From an uncultured Candidatus Nitrosopelagicus sp. (lineage in GTDB: Archaea > Thermoproteota > Nitrososphaeria > Nitrososphaerales > Nitrosopumilaceae), in the NCBI GenBank assembly GCA_937896695.1, contig CALBOT010000093.1, positions 1 to 32,977 of the forward strand: a stretch of 32,977 nucleotides of DNA. Direction: 5' to 3'. This document shows, one piece after another, positions 24,044 to 31,425 of the stretch. The position numbers and the translations under genes are program-made. Below the pieces are notes generated by a model. It was given only the letters and a program-made list of their open reading frames with translations. It was not told the DNA's origin and searched no databases. The first letter of the stretch is position 1. Each line of letters begins with the position of its first letter.

Positions 24044-24120
24044 AAAAATGACTGATGCGCGGATTAACTCTTCATCCCTTGCGGTCAGTTCGCCCATCGA
24101 CAAACCGCGCACCAGTACGC
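24044..24120 (-). ncRNA. Candidate structured RNA or leader, GC-rich
   Basis: A strikingly GC-rich patch in AT-rich surroundings. On the minus strand 24105-24116 pairs with 24051-24062 as a continuous 12-bp helix including one G-U. On the plus strand the same pair is A-C, so minus-strand transcription is favoured. Inside, GUUUG can pair with CGAAC around an 8-nt loop, and CC-GCAA-GG could form a small GNRA hairpin. A minus-strand TATA-like AAAATAATAG (24141-24150) predicts a start near 24120, and five U residues (24044-24048) follow the helix. It is either an independent small RNA of about 75 nt or the leader of the zinc-ribbon gene starting at 24029. No tRNA, C/D or H/ACA fit was convincing. 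Confidence 0.5.
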
Positions 24121-24140
24121 TGATTAATTTCTAAAAGAAG

Positions 24141-24150
24141 CTATTATTTT
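24141..24150 (-). promoter_or_regulatory. TATA-like box for the 24044-24120 RNA
   Basis: On the minus strand AAAATAATAG is centred about 26 nt upstream of 24120, where the GC-rich structured element begins. It overlaps the 3' end of the glycosyltransferase gene. Confidence 0.4.
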
Positions 24151-25373
24151 TTGTCTTCTAAAATTTCTGATACAATCTTTGTTGTATTGTTTACTCCATC
24201 CCCGTTGAAATTACTTGAAAATTCTTTAACTGAATCTGTAAATTCTGCATAGTTTTCATACATTTGTCTTACTGCCTCTACTATTTTCCCTTTATTTTGA
24301 GCAAATAACCCTAGTTTCTTTTCTTTTATCCACTCAATTTGATTAGTATGTTCGTCATAAATTGGAATTCCGATTATTGGTTTTGCATGACCACCTAAAA
24401 TTTCTCCCATTACTGTGTGAGAACCATTCACTACTGAATATTTGCATAGATTCAGAACCGTTTCCTTCTCTTGTTCAGAAAGAAATCCTTTGTCAATTTG
24501 AATCCAGTCTATTTTTTTATCATATGCTTCTGATATTGAATATTCGTTACCATCTTTATCCAAAACTCGATCTATACTTTCATCATTTTTTGCATGAGAA
24601 ATAATTCTCTTCTCATTTTTCATTTCAGATTGATGAAATGCTTCTTCATATCTTTCACCTGTTCCATCATTAGTTGATTTGTTTCCAGTTCTCATCCAAT
24701 AACCATAAACAGAATCTGCAACTAATTTTTCTAAATCACTCTTTTCACCCTTTTCAATTTTTTTTTGATTTGTAAAATGCCCAACATATACTACTTTATC
24801 CTGAATATCTTTTGTAAAATTTAGATTATACTCACACATTGTATATGGCGGTTCTGAATCTGCAACTAAAATTTTAGATGCTTTAGAAATTTGCTTTGCA
24901 ACAAACTCCAATGCCGGTTTGAAATATAGTCTTGATTTCCATAATTTTGGTTTGAATTGGTTTGTTACAAACAAGCTTGTAACATTTCGTCGTTCAGCCA
25001 AAACATTTGAGCCCATATCTCCATCATTTATCACCAAATCAAATCCAATTTTATTGTAAAGTTTACCTTCATCTTTGAGATAGCTTGAAATTTGTGTTAC
25101 TAGAGGCTCATTGCCTTCTACAGGTAACAGGAAATTCCACAAAGATTTTGTTAAACTAGGGCCAAACTTACCATCAATCGGTGTAGGCATCAAAACTTCA
25201 TGAATATTTTGTTTTTCATTAGGAAATTTATCTAATAATTTTTGGTAGATGTCACCTTTACTAAAATAATGAAATTCATTATCGCCTAATTCTTTCAATT
25301 TTTCATTCAATCTCATCATTCGAGAATAATGTCCATTTCCCCATGGATAGATGAATTGTCCTATTTTTGCCAT
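24144..25373 (-). CDS. Glycosyltransferase (GT28/MurG-like fold)
   Basis: About 409 residues starting MAKIGQFIYPWGNGHYSRMM, the Gly-rich N-terminal loop of GT-B enzymes (GxGHxxR). The C-terminal half has the donor-site pattern YSVVNGSHTVMGEILGGHAKPIIGIPIYDEHTNQ, matching the nucleotide-sugar binding GGxxxxxEal..g.P.i..P motif of MurG/GT1 proteins. The sugar and acceptor are unknown, probably a surface glycan or glycolipid. GTG 25382 is also in frame, but ATG 25373 is chosen because an AT box (25395-25404) is centred about 26 nt upstream. Confidence 0.8.
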   Translation of the reverse strand: MAKIGQFIYPWGNGHYSRMMRLNEKLKELGDNEFHYFSKGDIYQKLLDKFPNEKQNIHEVLMPTPIDGKFGPSLTKSLWNFLLPVEGNEPLVTQISSYLKDEGKLYNKIGFDLVINDGDMGSNVLAERRNVTSLFVTNQFKPKLWKSRLYFKPALEFVAKQISKASKILVADSEPPYTMCEYNLNFTKDIQDKVVYVGHFTNQKKIEKGEKSDLEKLVADSVYGYWMRTGNKSTNDGTGERYEEAFHQSEMKNEKRIISHAKNDESIDRVLDKDGNEYSISEAYDKKIDWIQIDKGFLSEQEKETVLNLCKYSVVNGSHTVMGEILGGHAKPIIGIPIYDEHTNQIEWIKEKKLGLFAQNKGKIVEAVRQMYENYAEFTDSVKEFSSNFNGDGVNNTTKIVSEILEDKK

Positions 25374-25403
25374 ATCTTTCACTTAGAATTCCCGCTTAAA
25401 TTT

Positions 25404-26522
25404 TCAATGTTCAATTTCTAAAGAATCTAAAATTTCATGAACATTATTTGGTCCTAGTTTGACTTTAATTATTTTCTTTATTGTTTTTTCATCTTTTTTT
25501 AATTTTGAATTAGGTTTTTTCAAATTTATTTTCATAAATTTTTCAATTTTTGAAATATATTTTTCCATTCCAATTTCTTTTCCATTTTTAATTATCTCTG
25601 AGTCAATTCCTGATAATGCAATATGTGGAATCATTCCGGCACTAAAAACTCTCTTTTGTAATATTCCTACATGTGTAGATGGGAAAACTAGTGGTGAAAC
25701 AGCAAGTGAAATATGAGAAATCTGTCTTTCTTTTCCACATTTTATCATAATATTGGTAATTAGAGAATTTTTTGACAACACGTCTTCTGATTTTTTTCCG
25801 AATTTTGGTATTTTATGAAATTCTAACTCTACTTCTGATTTCAACATTCTAGGAAGTATTTTGTCTATGATCTTCACTAAGTGAACTACATCCTCACGTG
25901 TTTCATAACAAATCAAAAGTTTTATTTCAAATCCCTGCTTGATTGTTTCAAGACAATTTATTGCTGAAAATTCATCTGTTATACAGCAAATTGATTTTTG
26001 CAATTGTGAATTATTTACTGTTCCTCCTAACCCTTCATCTACAAAAATACAGACATACGCATTTGATTTTGTAACATAGATTTGTAACAGTTTGTCATGT
26101 TTTAATTCTGTACCTGGTTTTGCAGAAATTTTTTGATTTTTTTGAATTATTGTAGATGTAGCTGCTAATTCCAAATCTTTCACAACAAATCCTTTTGGAT
26201 TTCCATCTGCTTTCACATAAAATTTTTCACCTTTCAAAAGAAGATTAGAACTAATTTCTCCAATTTCTGATACTATTGTTTTAAAATTATTTTTTATTTT
26301 TTTAGCAATTGCAATTTTTTTTATTCCAAACAACAATGCAATTGCACTAGATACAAAAACTGGATCGTCTGCTTGAATACAAATTAGAAAATCATCTTTA
26401 ACAATATTTGTAAATTTTAGTTTTTTAATTTTTAAAATCTTTTTAATATTTTCTATTAATTGATTAATTTTATTTTCAGCAAATAATGATGGGTATACAA
26501 CTACCAGCGTGTCTTCTGTCAT
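25404..26522 (-). CDS. ThiI-like THUMP domain protein with degenerate PP-loop
   Basis: 372 residues. Residues about 1-80 are a ferredoxin-like N-terminal domain. About 81-165 is a THUMP RNA-binding domain (GEKFYVKADGNPKGFVVKDLELAA) as in the 4-thiouridine synthase ThiI. The expected PP-loop (SGGxDS) region reads SICCITDEFSA (177-187), so the ATP-pyrophosphatase motif is lost though the surrounding Rossmann-like pattern (INCLETIKQGFEIKLLICY) remains. About 290-372 is a lysine-rich tail. It probably binds tRNA but does not itself activate it by adenylation. Poorly conserved Lys-rich stretches make family assignment moderate. An AT box at 26545-26554 is about 27 nt upstream. Confidence 0.68.
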   Translation of the reverse strand: MTEDTLVVVYPSLFAENKINQLIENIKKILKIKKLKFTNIVKDDFLICIQADDPVFVSSAIALLFGIKKIAIAKKIKNNFKTIVSEIGEISSNLLLKGEKFYVKADGNPKGFVVKDLELAATSTIIQKNQKISAKPGTELKHDKLLQIYVTKSNAYVCIFVDEGLGGTVNNSQLQKSICCITDEFSAINCLETIKQGFEIKLLICYETREDVVHLVKIIDKILPRMLKSEVELEFHKIPKFGKKSEDVLSKNSLITNIMIKCGKERQISHISLAVSPLVFPSTHVGILQKRVFSAGMIPHIALSGIDSEIIKNGKEIGMEKYISKIEKFMKINLKKPNSKLKKDEKTIKKIIKVKLGPNNVHEILDSLEIEH

Positions 26523-26588
26523 CTAATTTAGTATTTTTAAGGAGTTTATATTTTACAATATCTCTTAACTTGAGCTAATTTTGATATA

Positions 26589-26598
26589 ATTATAATAC
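26589..26598 (+). promoter_or_regulatory. TATA-like box for cysH
   Basis: ATTATAATAC is centred about 26 nt before ATG 26619, suggesting a leaderless cysH(-sat) transcript. Confidence 0.55.
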
Positions 26599-26618
26599 TT
26601 GATTGGATAATCAGGTTT

Positions 26619-27338
26619 ATGGGAAAATTTACTAAACAAGAATTGGATGAAGTAAACAAGACTCTGTCTACACCTGAGGATTGTTTGAAATGGGCATTTG
26701 ATAACCTTCATCCAAAATTAGCAAAAGCATCTAGTTTTGGTGCAGAAGATGCAGCAATTATTGATATGATGTTTAAAATCAATTCTGATTCAAGATTGTT
26801 TACACTTGAAACAGGTAGATTACCTAAAGAAACTTTTGATGCTATAGAACAGGTTGAACAACGTTACAATACAAAAATTGAAAAATTGTATCCTGATCAA
26901 AATGAAGTTGAAAAAATGATACAAGAAAAAGGCTTGAACTGTTTTTATGAAAGTATTGAAAACAGGAAACTTTGTTGTGCTATTAGAAAAGTTCATCCAA
27001 TGAACAAAATGCTTGCAACACTTGATGGTTGGATTACCGGTCTAAGAAATGATCAAAATCAGAATCGTTCTGGCGCTAGTATGCTTGAAATTGATGAAAT
27101 GCATGGTAATATTGTAAAGATTAACCCACTTGTTAACTGGACCTTTGACCAAACATGGGATTATGTAAAATCAAATAATTGTCCATATAACAAATTACTT
27201 GATCAGGGTTATCCTAGTATTGGCTGTGAGCCATGTACCAGACCTATCAAGATCGGTGAAGATATACGTGCAGGTCGTTGGTGGTGGGAAACTGACAAAA
27301 ATAAAGAATGTGGCCTTCATATGAACCACGACAATTAA
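26619..27338 (+). CDS. cysH: Phosphoadenylyl/adenylyl-sulfate reductase
   Basis: Reduces APS or PAPS to sulfite in assimilatory sulfate reduction. SFGAEDA (P-loop-like) and ETGRLPKETF are present. Four cysteines that bind a [4Fe-4S] cluster in the APS-reductase subtype are all there: C119-C120 (KLCCAIRK) and C203-x2-C206 (GCEPCTR). The catalytic Cys is C231 in ECGLH. Length 239 is usual. Cluster cysteines are typical of enzymes that accept APS, although the window also has cysC, so the true substrate is open. sat starts 25 nt downstream in the same direction. Confidence 0.95.
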   Translation: MGKFTKQELDEVNKTLSTPEDCLKWAFDNLHPKLAKASSFGAEDAAIIDMMFKINSDSRLFTLETGRLPKETFDAIEQVEQRYNTKIEKLYPDQNEVEKMIQEKGLNCFYESIENRKLCCAIRKVHPMNKMLATLDGWITGLRNDQNQNRSGASMLEIDEMHGNIVKINPLVNWTFDQTWDYVKSNNCPYNKLLDQGYPSIGCEPCTRPIKIGEDIRAGRWWWETDKNKECGLHMNHDN

Positions 27339-27363
27339 ATTAATCATACAAAACTGATTCATA

Positions 27364-28491
27364 TTGATTAATGCACACGGTGGAAAATTAGTAAATCGAG
27401 TAAAAGACGTTGATCCATCCGGATTGATGTCTATTGATATTTCTGCAGATTTAGCAAATGATGTAGAAAATATTGCCGATGGAATATTTTCTCCACTAGA
27501 AGGATTTCTAAACCAACAAGATTTTGAATCTGTTATTTCAAAAGGTAGACTTGCAAATGGTACTGCATGGACTATGCCAACTGTCTTAGATGTTGATGAA
27601 GAAACTGGCAAAAAAATGAAAGATGCTGGAAATGTATTACTCAAAAACCCTGATGGAACAGGAATTGCTGTATTACATGTAGAAGATGTTTACTCTTATG
27701 ATAAACAAGCAACAATGAATGGAGTTTATGGAACAAATGATGAATCACATCCTGGTGTTGTAAAAACTAATTCAATGAAAGATTTTCTTGTTGGTGGAAA
27801 AATCGATTATATCCAAAGACAAAATGAGACTGAAATTCGAAAACATAGAATGACTCCTACACAAACAAGAGAGTCATTTGAAAAAGCAGGCTGGAAAACT
27901 ATTGTTGCATTTCAAACTCGAAATCCTCCTCATGTAGCACATGAAATGTTGCAAAAAACTGCAATAACAACACGAGACGGTGTATTTGTTAATCCACTAA
28001 TTGGAAAGAAAAAACCTGGTGATTTTAAAGATGAAATTATTGTTAAAGCATATGAAGTAATGATTGCAAAATACTATCCAGAAAACAAGTGTCAACTAGC
28101 TACACTACATACAGAAATGAAATATGCAGGTCCTAGAGAGGCAATTCATCATGCAATTATGCGTCAAAATTATGGATGCACACATATCATCATAGGAAGA
28201 GACCATGCTGGTGTTGGAAAATTCTATGATCCATTTGCAGCACATAAAATATTTGATGATTACCCAGAACTTGAAATTGAACCAATCTTTTTCCCAGCAT
28301 TCTTTTATTGTAGAAAATGCCTCACATTTACAAATCCAAATGTTTGTCCTTGTGACGTAGAATATAGAGAGCAAATCTCTGGAACTAAAATGCGTGAGAT
28401 GATTAACAATGGTGAATCTCCATCAGAATTCATCCTAAGACCTGAAGTTGCTGAAGTAATCATTAATTATGACAAACCATTTGTTGAGTAG
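27364..28491 (+). CDS. sat: Sulfate adenylyltransferase (ATP sulfurylase)
   Basis: Makes APS from ATP and sulfate. Visible motifs are FQTRNPPHVAHEMLQ (the QxRNPxHxxH site), GRDHAGVGKFYDPFAAH and the C-terminal EISGTKMREMI-like QISGTKMREM. A CxxC..CPC cluster, FYCRKCLTFTNPNVCPCD (about residues 315-332), is the zinc-type loop seen in archaeal and some bacterial Sat. Length 375, without a fused kinase domain. The start is TTG 27364: a stop lies in frame 9 nt upstream and no ATG is available early. Co-transcribed with cysH. Confidence 0.95.
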   Translation: MINAHGGKLVNRVKDVDPSGLMSIDISADLANDVENIADGIFSPLEGFLNQQDFESVISKGRLANGTAWTMPTVLDVDEETGKKMKDAGNVLLKNPDGTGIAVLHVEDVYSYDKQATMNGVYGTNDESHPGVVKTNSMKDFLVGGKIDYIQRQNETEIRKHRMTPTQTRESFEKAGWKTIVAFQTRNPPHVAHEMLQKTAITTRDGVFVNPLIGKKKPGDFKDEIIVKAYEVMIAKYYPENKCQLATLHTEMKYAGPREAIHHAIMRQNYGCTHIIIGRDHAGVGKFYDPFAAHKIFDDYPELEIEPIFFPAFFYCRKCLTFTNPNVCPCDVEYREQISGTKMREMINNGESPSEFILRPEVAEVIINYDKPFVE

Positions 28492-28500
28492 CTTTTTATC
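28492..28500 (+). promoter_or_regulatory. TATA-like box for the exported protein gene at 28522
   Basis: CTTTTTATC, directly after the sat stop, is centred 26 nt before ATG 28522. Confidence 0.5.
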
Positions 28501-28521
28501 AAGATCTGAAGAATTTAGTTT

Positions 28522-29193
28522 ATGAAATACAAAATTACAATAATCTTTTTTGCATCCATGATGGTATTTCCAGCATTTGGACAATGGGAAACACCAAACG
28601 ACTCACTTTCTGTTGCAAAATTTGACATTAATTGGGATGAATTCAATGTACCTGCACGAGATGCAGAAATAATTCCATTTGATGATATTCACGAAACTAC
28701 ATGGCAAGTAAATTTGCAAAATAAAATTTTGTATGGTAATCCTGATGGAGTTGCAGTAGTTCGATTACACGATGCAAACATTGAAGATAAATTTATAGAA
28801 ATAGGAATGGGTGCAATTCCTGATCGACCTTTTTGGGTTGCAATTCAACTTCCTGAGGAAGGTTACGTTGTAGTTCATGACAAACTTGAAAGGGGTTGGC
28901 CTGGAAATGGAAAAGTTATCTTAGCATATGCTGATACCGCAGGATTAACAATCAATAATGGAGAAAGAATCGTAATCACAAATCTCGATGTAGAGGGATT
29001 TGCAATTAACTCCTACTCTGTTTGGGGTTTGAAAGGTTCCCAGGATCCACCTGCTACTGTTTCAGGGTTTCTAAATCTTGAAGTACTTTCAGGTGATCCA
29101 AAAGAAGGCCCTTTGCACATGTTTCCATTTTATGTAGTTGGTGCACTTGGATGCATAGTTGCATTCTTACTATTTACTAAGAAGCGGAATTAG
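28522..29193 (+). CDS. Exported, C-terminally membrane-anchored protein of unknown function
   Basis: 223 residues. The signal peptide is residues 1-20 (MKYKITIIFFASMMVFPAFG). A strand-rich extracytoplasmic domain follows, with about 180 residues and many Trp, then a hydrophobic helix at about 199-216 (FYVVGALGCIVAFLLF) and the basic tail TKKRN. There are no cysteines in the outer domain. No family is recognised. It overlaps the end of the convergent endonuclease III gene by 17 bp. A promoter-like box lies just upstream, so it is independent of sat. Confidence 0.75.
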   Translation: MKYKITIIFFASMMVFPAFGQWETPNDSLSVAKFDINWDEFNVPARDAEIIPFDDIHETTWQVNLQNKILYGNPDGVAVVRLHDANIEDKFIEIGMGAIPDRPFWVAIQLPEEGYVVVHDKLERGWPGNGKVILAYADTAGLTINNGERIVITNLDVEGFAINSYSVWGLKGSQDPPATVSGFLNLEVLSGDPKEGPLHMFPFYVVGALGCIVAFLLFTKKRN

Positions 29194-29830
29194 TTTTGTA
29201 ATATTTACAACCATTTCTAATTTTACAAACCTCACACATTGGAGAAATAGGTTTGCAAATATTTTGGCCATACATTACAAATGTATCATTGACATCAAGC
29301 CAATATTTTTTTGGGATTTTCTCCATTAAGGCAAATTCTGTCTCCTCAGGAGTTTTTGTTTTGACTAACCCTAATCTATTTGAAATCCTGTGAACGTGAA
29401 TATCTACTGGAATTGCAGGGATTTCATATGCATAAACTAAAACACAGTTTGCAGTCTTTCTTCCAACACCAGGTAAGGCTACCAGTTTTTCTAATTCATC
29501 AGGTACCTTTCCCTTATACTTTGAATCAATGATCTTTGCTACTTCAATAATCCGTTCAGCCTTTACATGATAGAAACCTATTGACTTGATTATTTTTTCA
29601 ACATCTCTAATTTTGGCTTTTGATAATTGTCTTGCATTTTTGTATACCTTAAACAAATCTTTTACAATTCTTGTAGTTGATTCATCCTTAGTCCTTGCTG
29701 ATAAAATTGTTCCAATCAAAATACTAAATGGTCCATGATCTTCTGCATCATGCAGATCTCTTAATGCTGTAATTCTTGGTGGTTTAACAGCATTCATTGT
29801 CTTTCGCATTCCATTTAGAATTTTTTTCAT
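29177..29830 (-). CDS. nth: Endonuclease III (DNA glycosylase/AP lyase)
   Basis: Base-excision repair of oxidised pyrimidines. The helix-hairpin-helix is LPGVGRKTANCVLVY with the catalytic Lys. The following VDIHVHRISNRLGL carries the catalytic Asp. The C-terminal CKPISPMCEVCKIRNGC holds the [4Fe-4S] cluster with C-x6-C-x2-C-x5-C spacing. The frame extends to 29941, but that would overlap the divergent gene; ATG 29830 (MKKILNGMRK) gives 217 residues, the family length, and sits about 26 nt from a TATA box shared with that gene. Confidence 0.95.
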   Translation of the reverse strand: MKKILNGMRKTMNAVKPPRITALRDLHDAEDHGPFSILIGTILSARTKDESTTRIVKDLFKVYKNARQLSKAKIRDVEKIIKSIGFYHVKAERIIEVAKIIDSKYKGKVPDELEKLVALPGVGRKTANCVLVYAYEIPAIPVDIHVHRISNRLGLVKTKTPEETEFALMEKIPKKYWLDVNDTFVMYGQNICKPISPMCEVCKIRNGCKYYKTNSAS

Positions 29831-29852
29831 ACGTATTTTATCGCGTACAAGT

Positions 29853-29860
29853 CTTATATC
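29853..29860. promoter_or_regulatory. Single TATA box between divergent nth and AcnX genes
   Basis: CTTATATC (read GATATAAG on the minus strand) is centred at about 29856.5. It is about 25.5 nt before ATG 29882 (plus) and 26.5 nt before ATG 29830 (minus). No better box is seen for either gene, so one element may serve both leaderless genes. Confidence 0.5.
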
Positions 29861-29881
29861 TGTAAAACCTTCCAAATTATC

Positions 29882-31045
29882 ATGGAACTTACTTCGGAAG
29901 AAAAAGATGCATTGAATGGTAAACATGGTGAAACAATGCAAACTGCATATCGAATTTTAGTTGCAACTGGAGAGGCAACCAATGCAGAAAAATTAATTCC
30001 TATAAAATGGGCACATCTTTCAGGCGTAAATTACAATACAATCGGTGATTCAGGGGAACAATTTCTTAGGGAACTAAGTAAAGATGCTCGTGTAAAAGTT
30101 AAAGCAACTGTAAATCCAATGGGAATCGATTTTGATCACATTTCTGAATTTAATCATATTGATGATGAATTTGTAAAAAAACAGGCTAGTATTAGAGACT
30201 CGTACATAAGAATGGGTGTAGAACCAACCTTCTCATGCACTCCTTATGATATTTTTGATTTACCTGAAAAAAATACACAAGTTTCTTTTGCTGAAAGTAA
30301 TGCTGCAATCTTTGCAAACTCACTAGGAGGATTAAAGACAAACAAAGAAAGTGCATTTAGTGCATTAGCAAGTGCAATTACCGGTAAATCACCGTATTCT
30401 GATTTACGAAAAGAAAATGTTACCACGCCAATGACAATACGGATGAAAATGGATAATCCAAGTGAGCTAGATTTTGGAATGCTCGGATTTTTTGCAGGAA
30501 AAGTTGGTGATACGTCTGTTAATATTTCTGGTGTTTCTCAACCAAACAGACGCAGTTGTAAGGCATTGTGTGGTGGCATGGGAACATCAGGCACTTGTGC
30601 AAAATTTAGATTTGTAGATGATGAAGATGAAAAATCTGAGAAAGTTGATTTTGGAAAAGAAGAGATGAATGAAGTATTTGATGAGCTAAATACCGCAGAA
30701 AAAGGCGACATCATCACTCTTGGAAGTCCGCAATTAGGGTTAGAGGAACTATCTGACTTATCAAAGATGTTAAAGGGTAAATCATTTGAAAAACGATGTA
30801 TGGTCTTTTGTTCAAGAGCGGTACAAGAACAAGCACGTACTCTTGATTACATTAATGAAATTGAAAGAGCCGGAGGCGAAATTTTATCAGACTGTTGTAC
30901 GTGTCTTACACCGCTAATTGATACTAATGAAACTGATGCGGTAACTACCAATTCCATTAAAGGCGCATATTATTTGAAAAATTCTACAGGGGTCGATGTA
31001 AATCTCAAACCATTGTCAAAGATCATTGAGGATGAAACAAAATGA
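29882..31045 (+). CDS. AcnX large subunit; probable phosphomevalonate dehydratase
   Basis: 387 residues of the aconitase X catalytic domain (DUF521). LTSEEKDALNGKHGE at the start, TFSCTPYDIF, the FAESNAAIFANSLGG segment and TLGSPQLGLEEL match the family. Cysteines in SCTPY, CKALCGG and DCCTCLTP are placed to hold the iron-sulfur cluster. In archaea this two-subunit enzyme dehydrates 5-phosphomevalonate to trans-anhydromevalonate 5-phosphate in the archaeal mevalonate route to isoprenoid lipids; that assignment is family knowledge. Hydroxyproline or other AcnX roles are bacterial. Overlaps the small subunit by 4 nt (ATGA). Confidence 0.9.
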   Translation: MELTSEEKDALNGKHGETMQTAYRILVATGEATNAEKLIPIKWAHLSGVNYNTIGDSGEQFLRELSKDARVKVKATVNPMGIDFDHISEFNHIDDEFVKKQASIRDSYIRMGVEPTFSCTPYDIFDLPEKNTQVSFAESNAAIFANSLGGLKTNKESAFSALASAITGKSPYSDLRKENVTTPMTIRMKMDNPSELDFGMLGFFAGKVGDTSVNISGVSQPNRRSCKALCGGMGTSGTCAKFRFVDDEDEKSEKVDFGKEEMNEVFDELNTAEKGDIITLGSPQLGLEELSDLSKMLKGKSFEKRCMVFCSRAVQEQARTLDYINEIERAGGEILSDCCTCLTPLIDTNETDAVTTNSIKGAYYLKNSTGVDVNLKPLSKIIEDETK

Positions 31046-31425
31046 GTAAGGTTATTGTTCAAGGAAAAGCACAAGGAAAAGTTCTAAAATCAATTAATCC
31101 AATTAATTTTCTTGGAGCAGTTGATAAAAAAACAGGAATAATTCGTGATAAAAAATATGATATTTTTGAAAAATCTATGAAGGATACTGTTCTTGTATTT
31201 CCACATGGAATTGGAAGCAGTGTAGGTGCATACACAATCTATTCTCTAAAATCTAACCAATCTGCTCCTATTGCAATGATTTGTAAAAAAGCTGATCTAA
31301 CTGTTGCATCTGGATGCGCACTTGCAAACATACCAATGGTTGTAGTTTCGACTGAAGAGTTTGATTCTATAGAAAATGGAAATGAAATTTGTATTGATAC
31401 AAAATCTGAAAAAATTTTAAACTAA
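31042..31425 (+). CDS. AcnX small subunit (DUF126); probable phosphomevalonate dehydratase small subunit
   Basis: 127 residues matching the AcnX swivelling-domain (DUF126) family: GKAQGKVLKSINPINFLGAVDKKTG at the start and VLVFPHGIGSSVGAYTIYSL, with the conserved Ser (GSSVG) in the active-site loop. The start overlaps the large subunit's stop (ATGA), typical of this translationally coupled pair. The 3' end overlaps the convergent rqcH gene by 4 nt. Confidence 0.9.
   Translation: MSKVIVQGKAQGKVLKSINPINFLGAVDKKTGIIRDKKYDIFEKSMKDTVLVFPHGIGSSVGAYTIYSLKSNQSAPIAMICKKADLTVASGCALANIPMVVVSTEEFDSIENGNEICIDTKSEKILN

Noticed and set aside
24050..24120. tRNA fragment: 6-bp GCGCGG/CCGCGC stem followed by ACCA on the plus strand
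   Set aside because: Only about 58 nt, with no anticodon or T arm that pairs. The minus-strand helix with G-U explains the complementarity better.
24044..24120. C/D box guide RNA on the minus strand
   Set aside because: A D'-like CUGA and a C'-like GGGAUGA with a 6-nt spacer occur internally, but no terminal C and D boxes fit.
24044..24125. Short bacterial contamination (an open minus frame with enteric-looking codons)
   Set aside because: The frame lacks a start, is under 35 codons, and flanks are continuous with archaeal genes. The self-pairing ends fit RNA better. Not fully excluded.
29831..29941. N-terminal extension of endonuclease III by 37 residues
   Set aside because: It overlaps the divergent AcnX gene and the shared promoter, and the extension (MHCFTMFTIQ..) is unlike the family.
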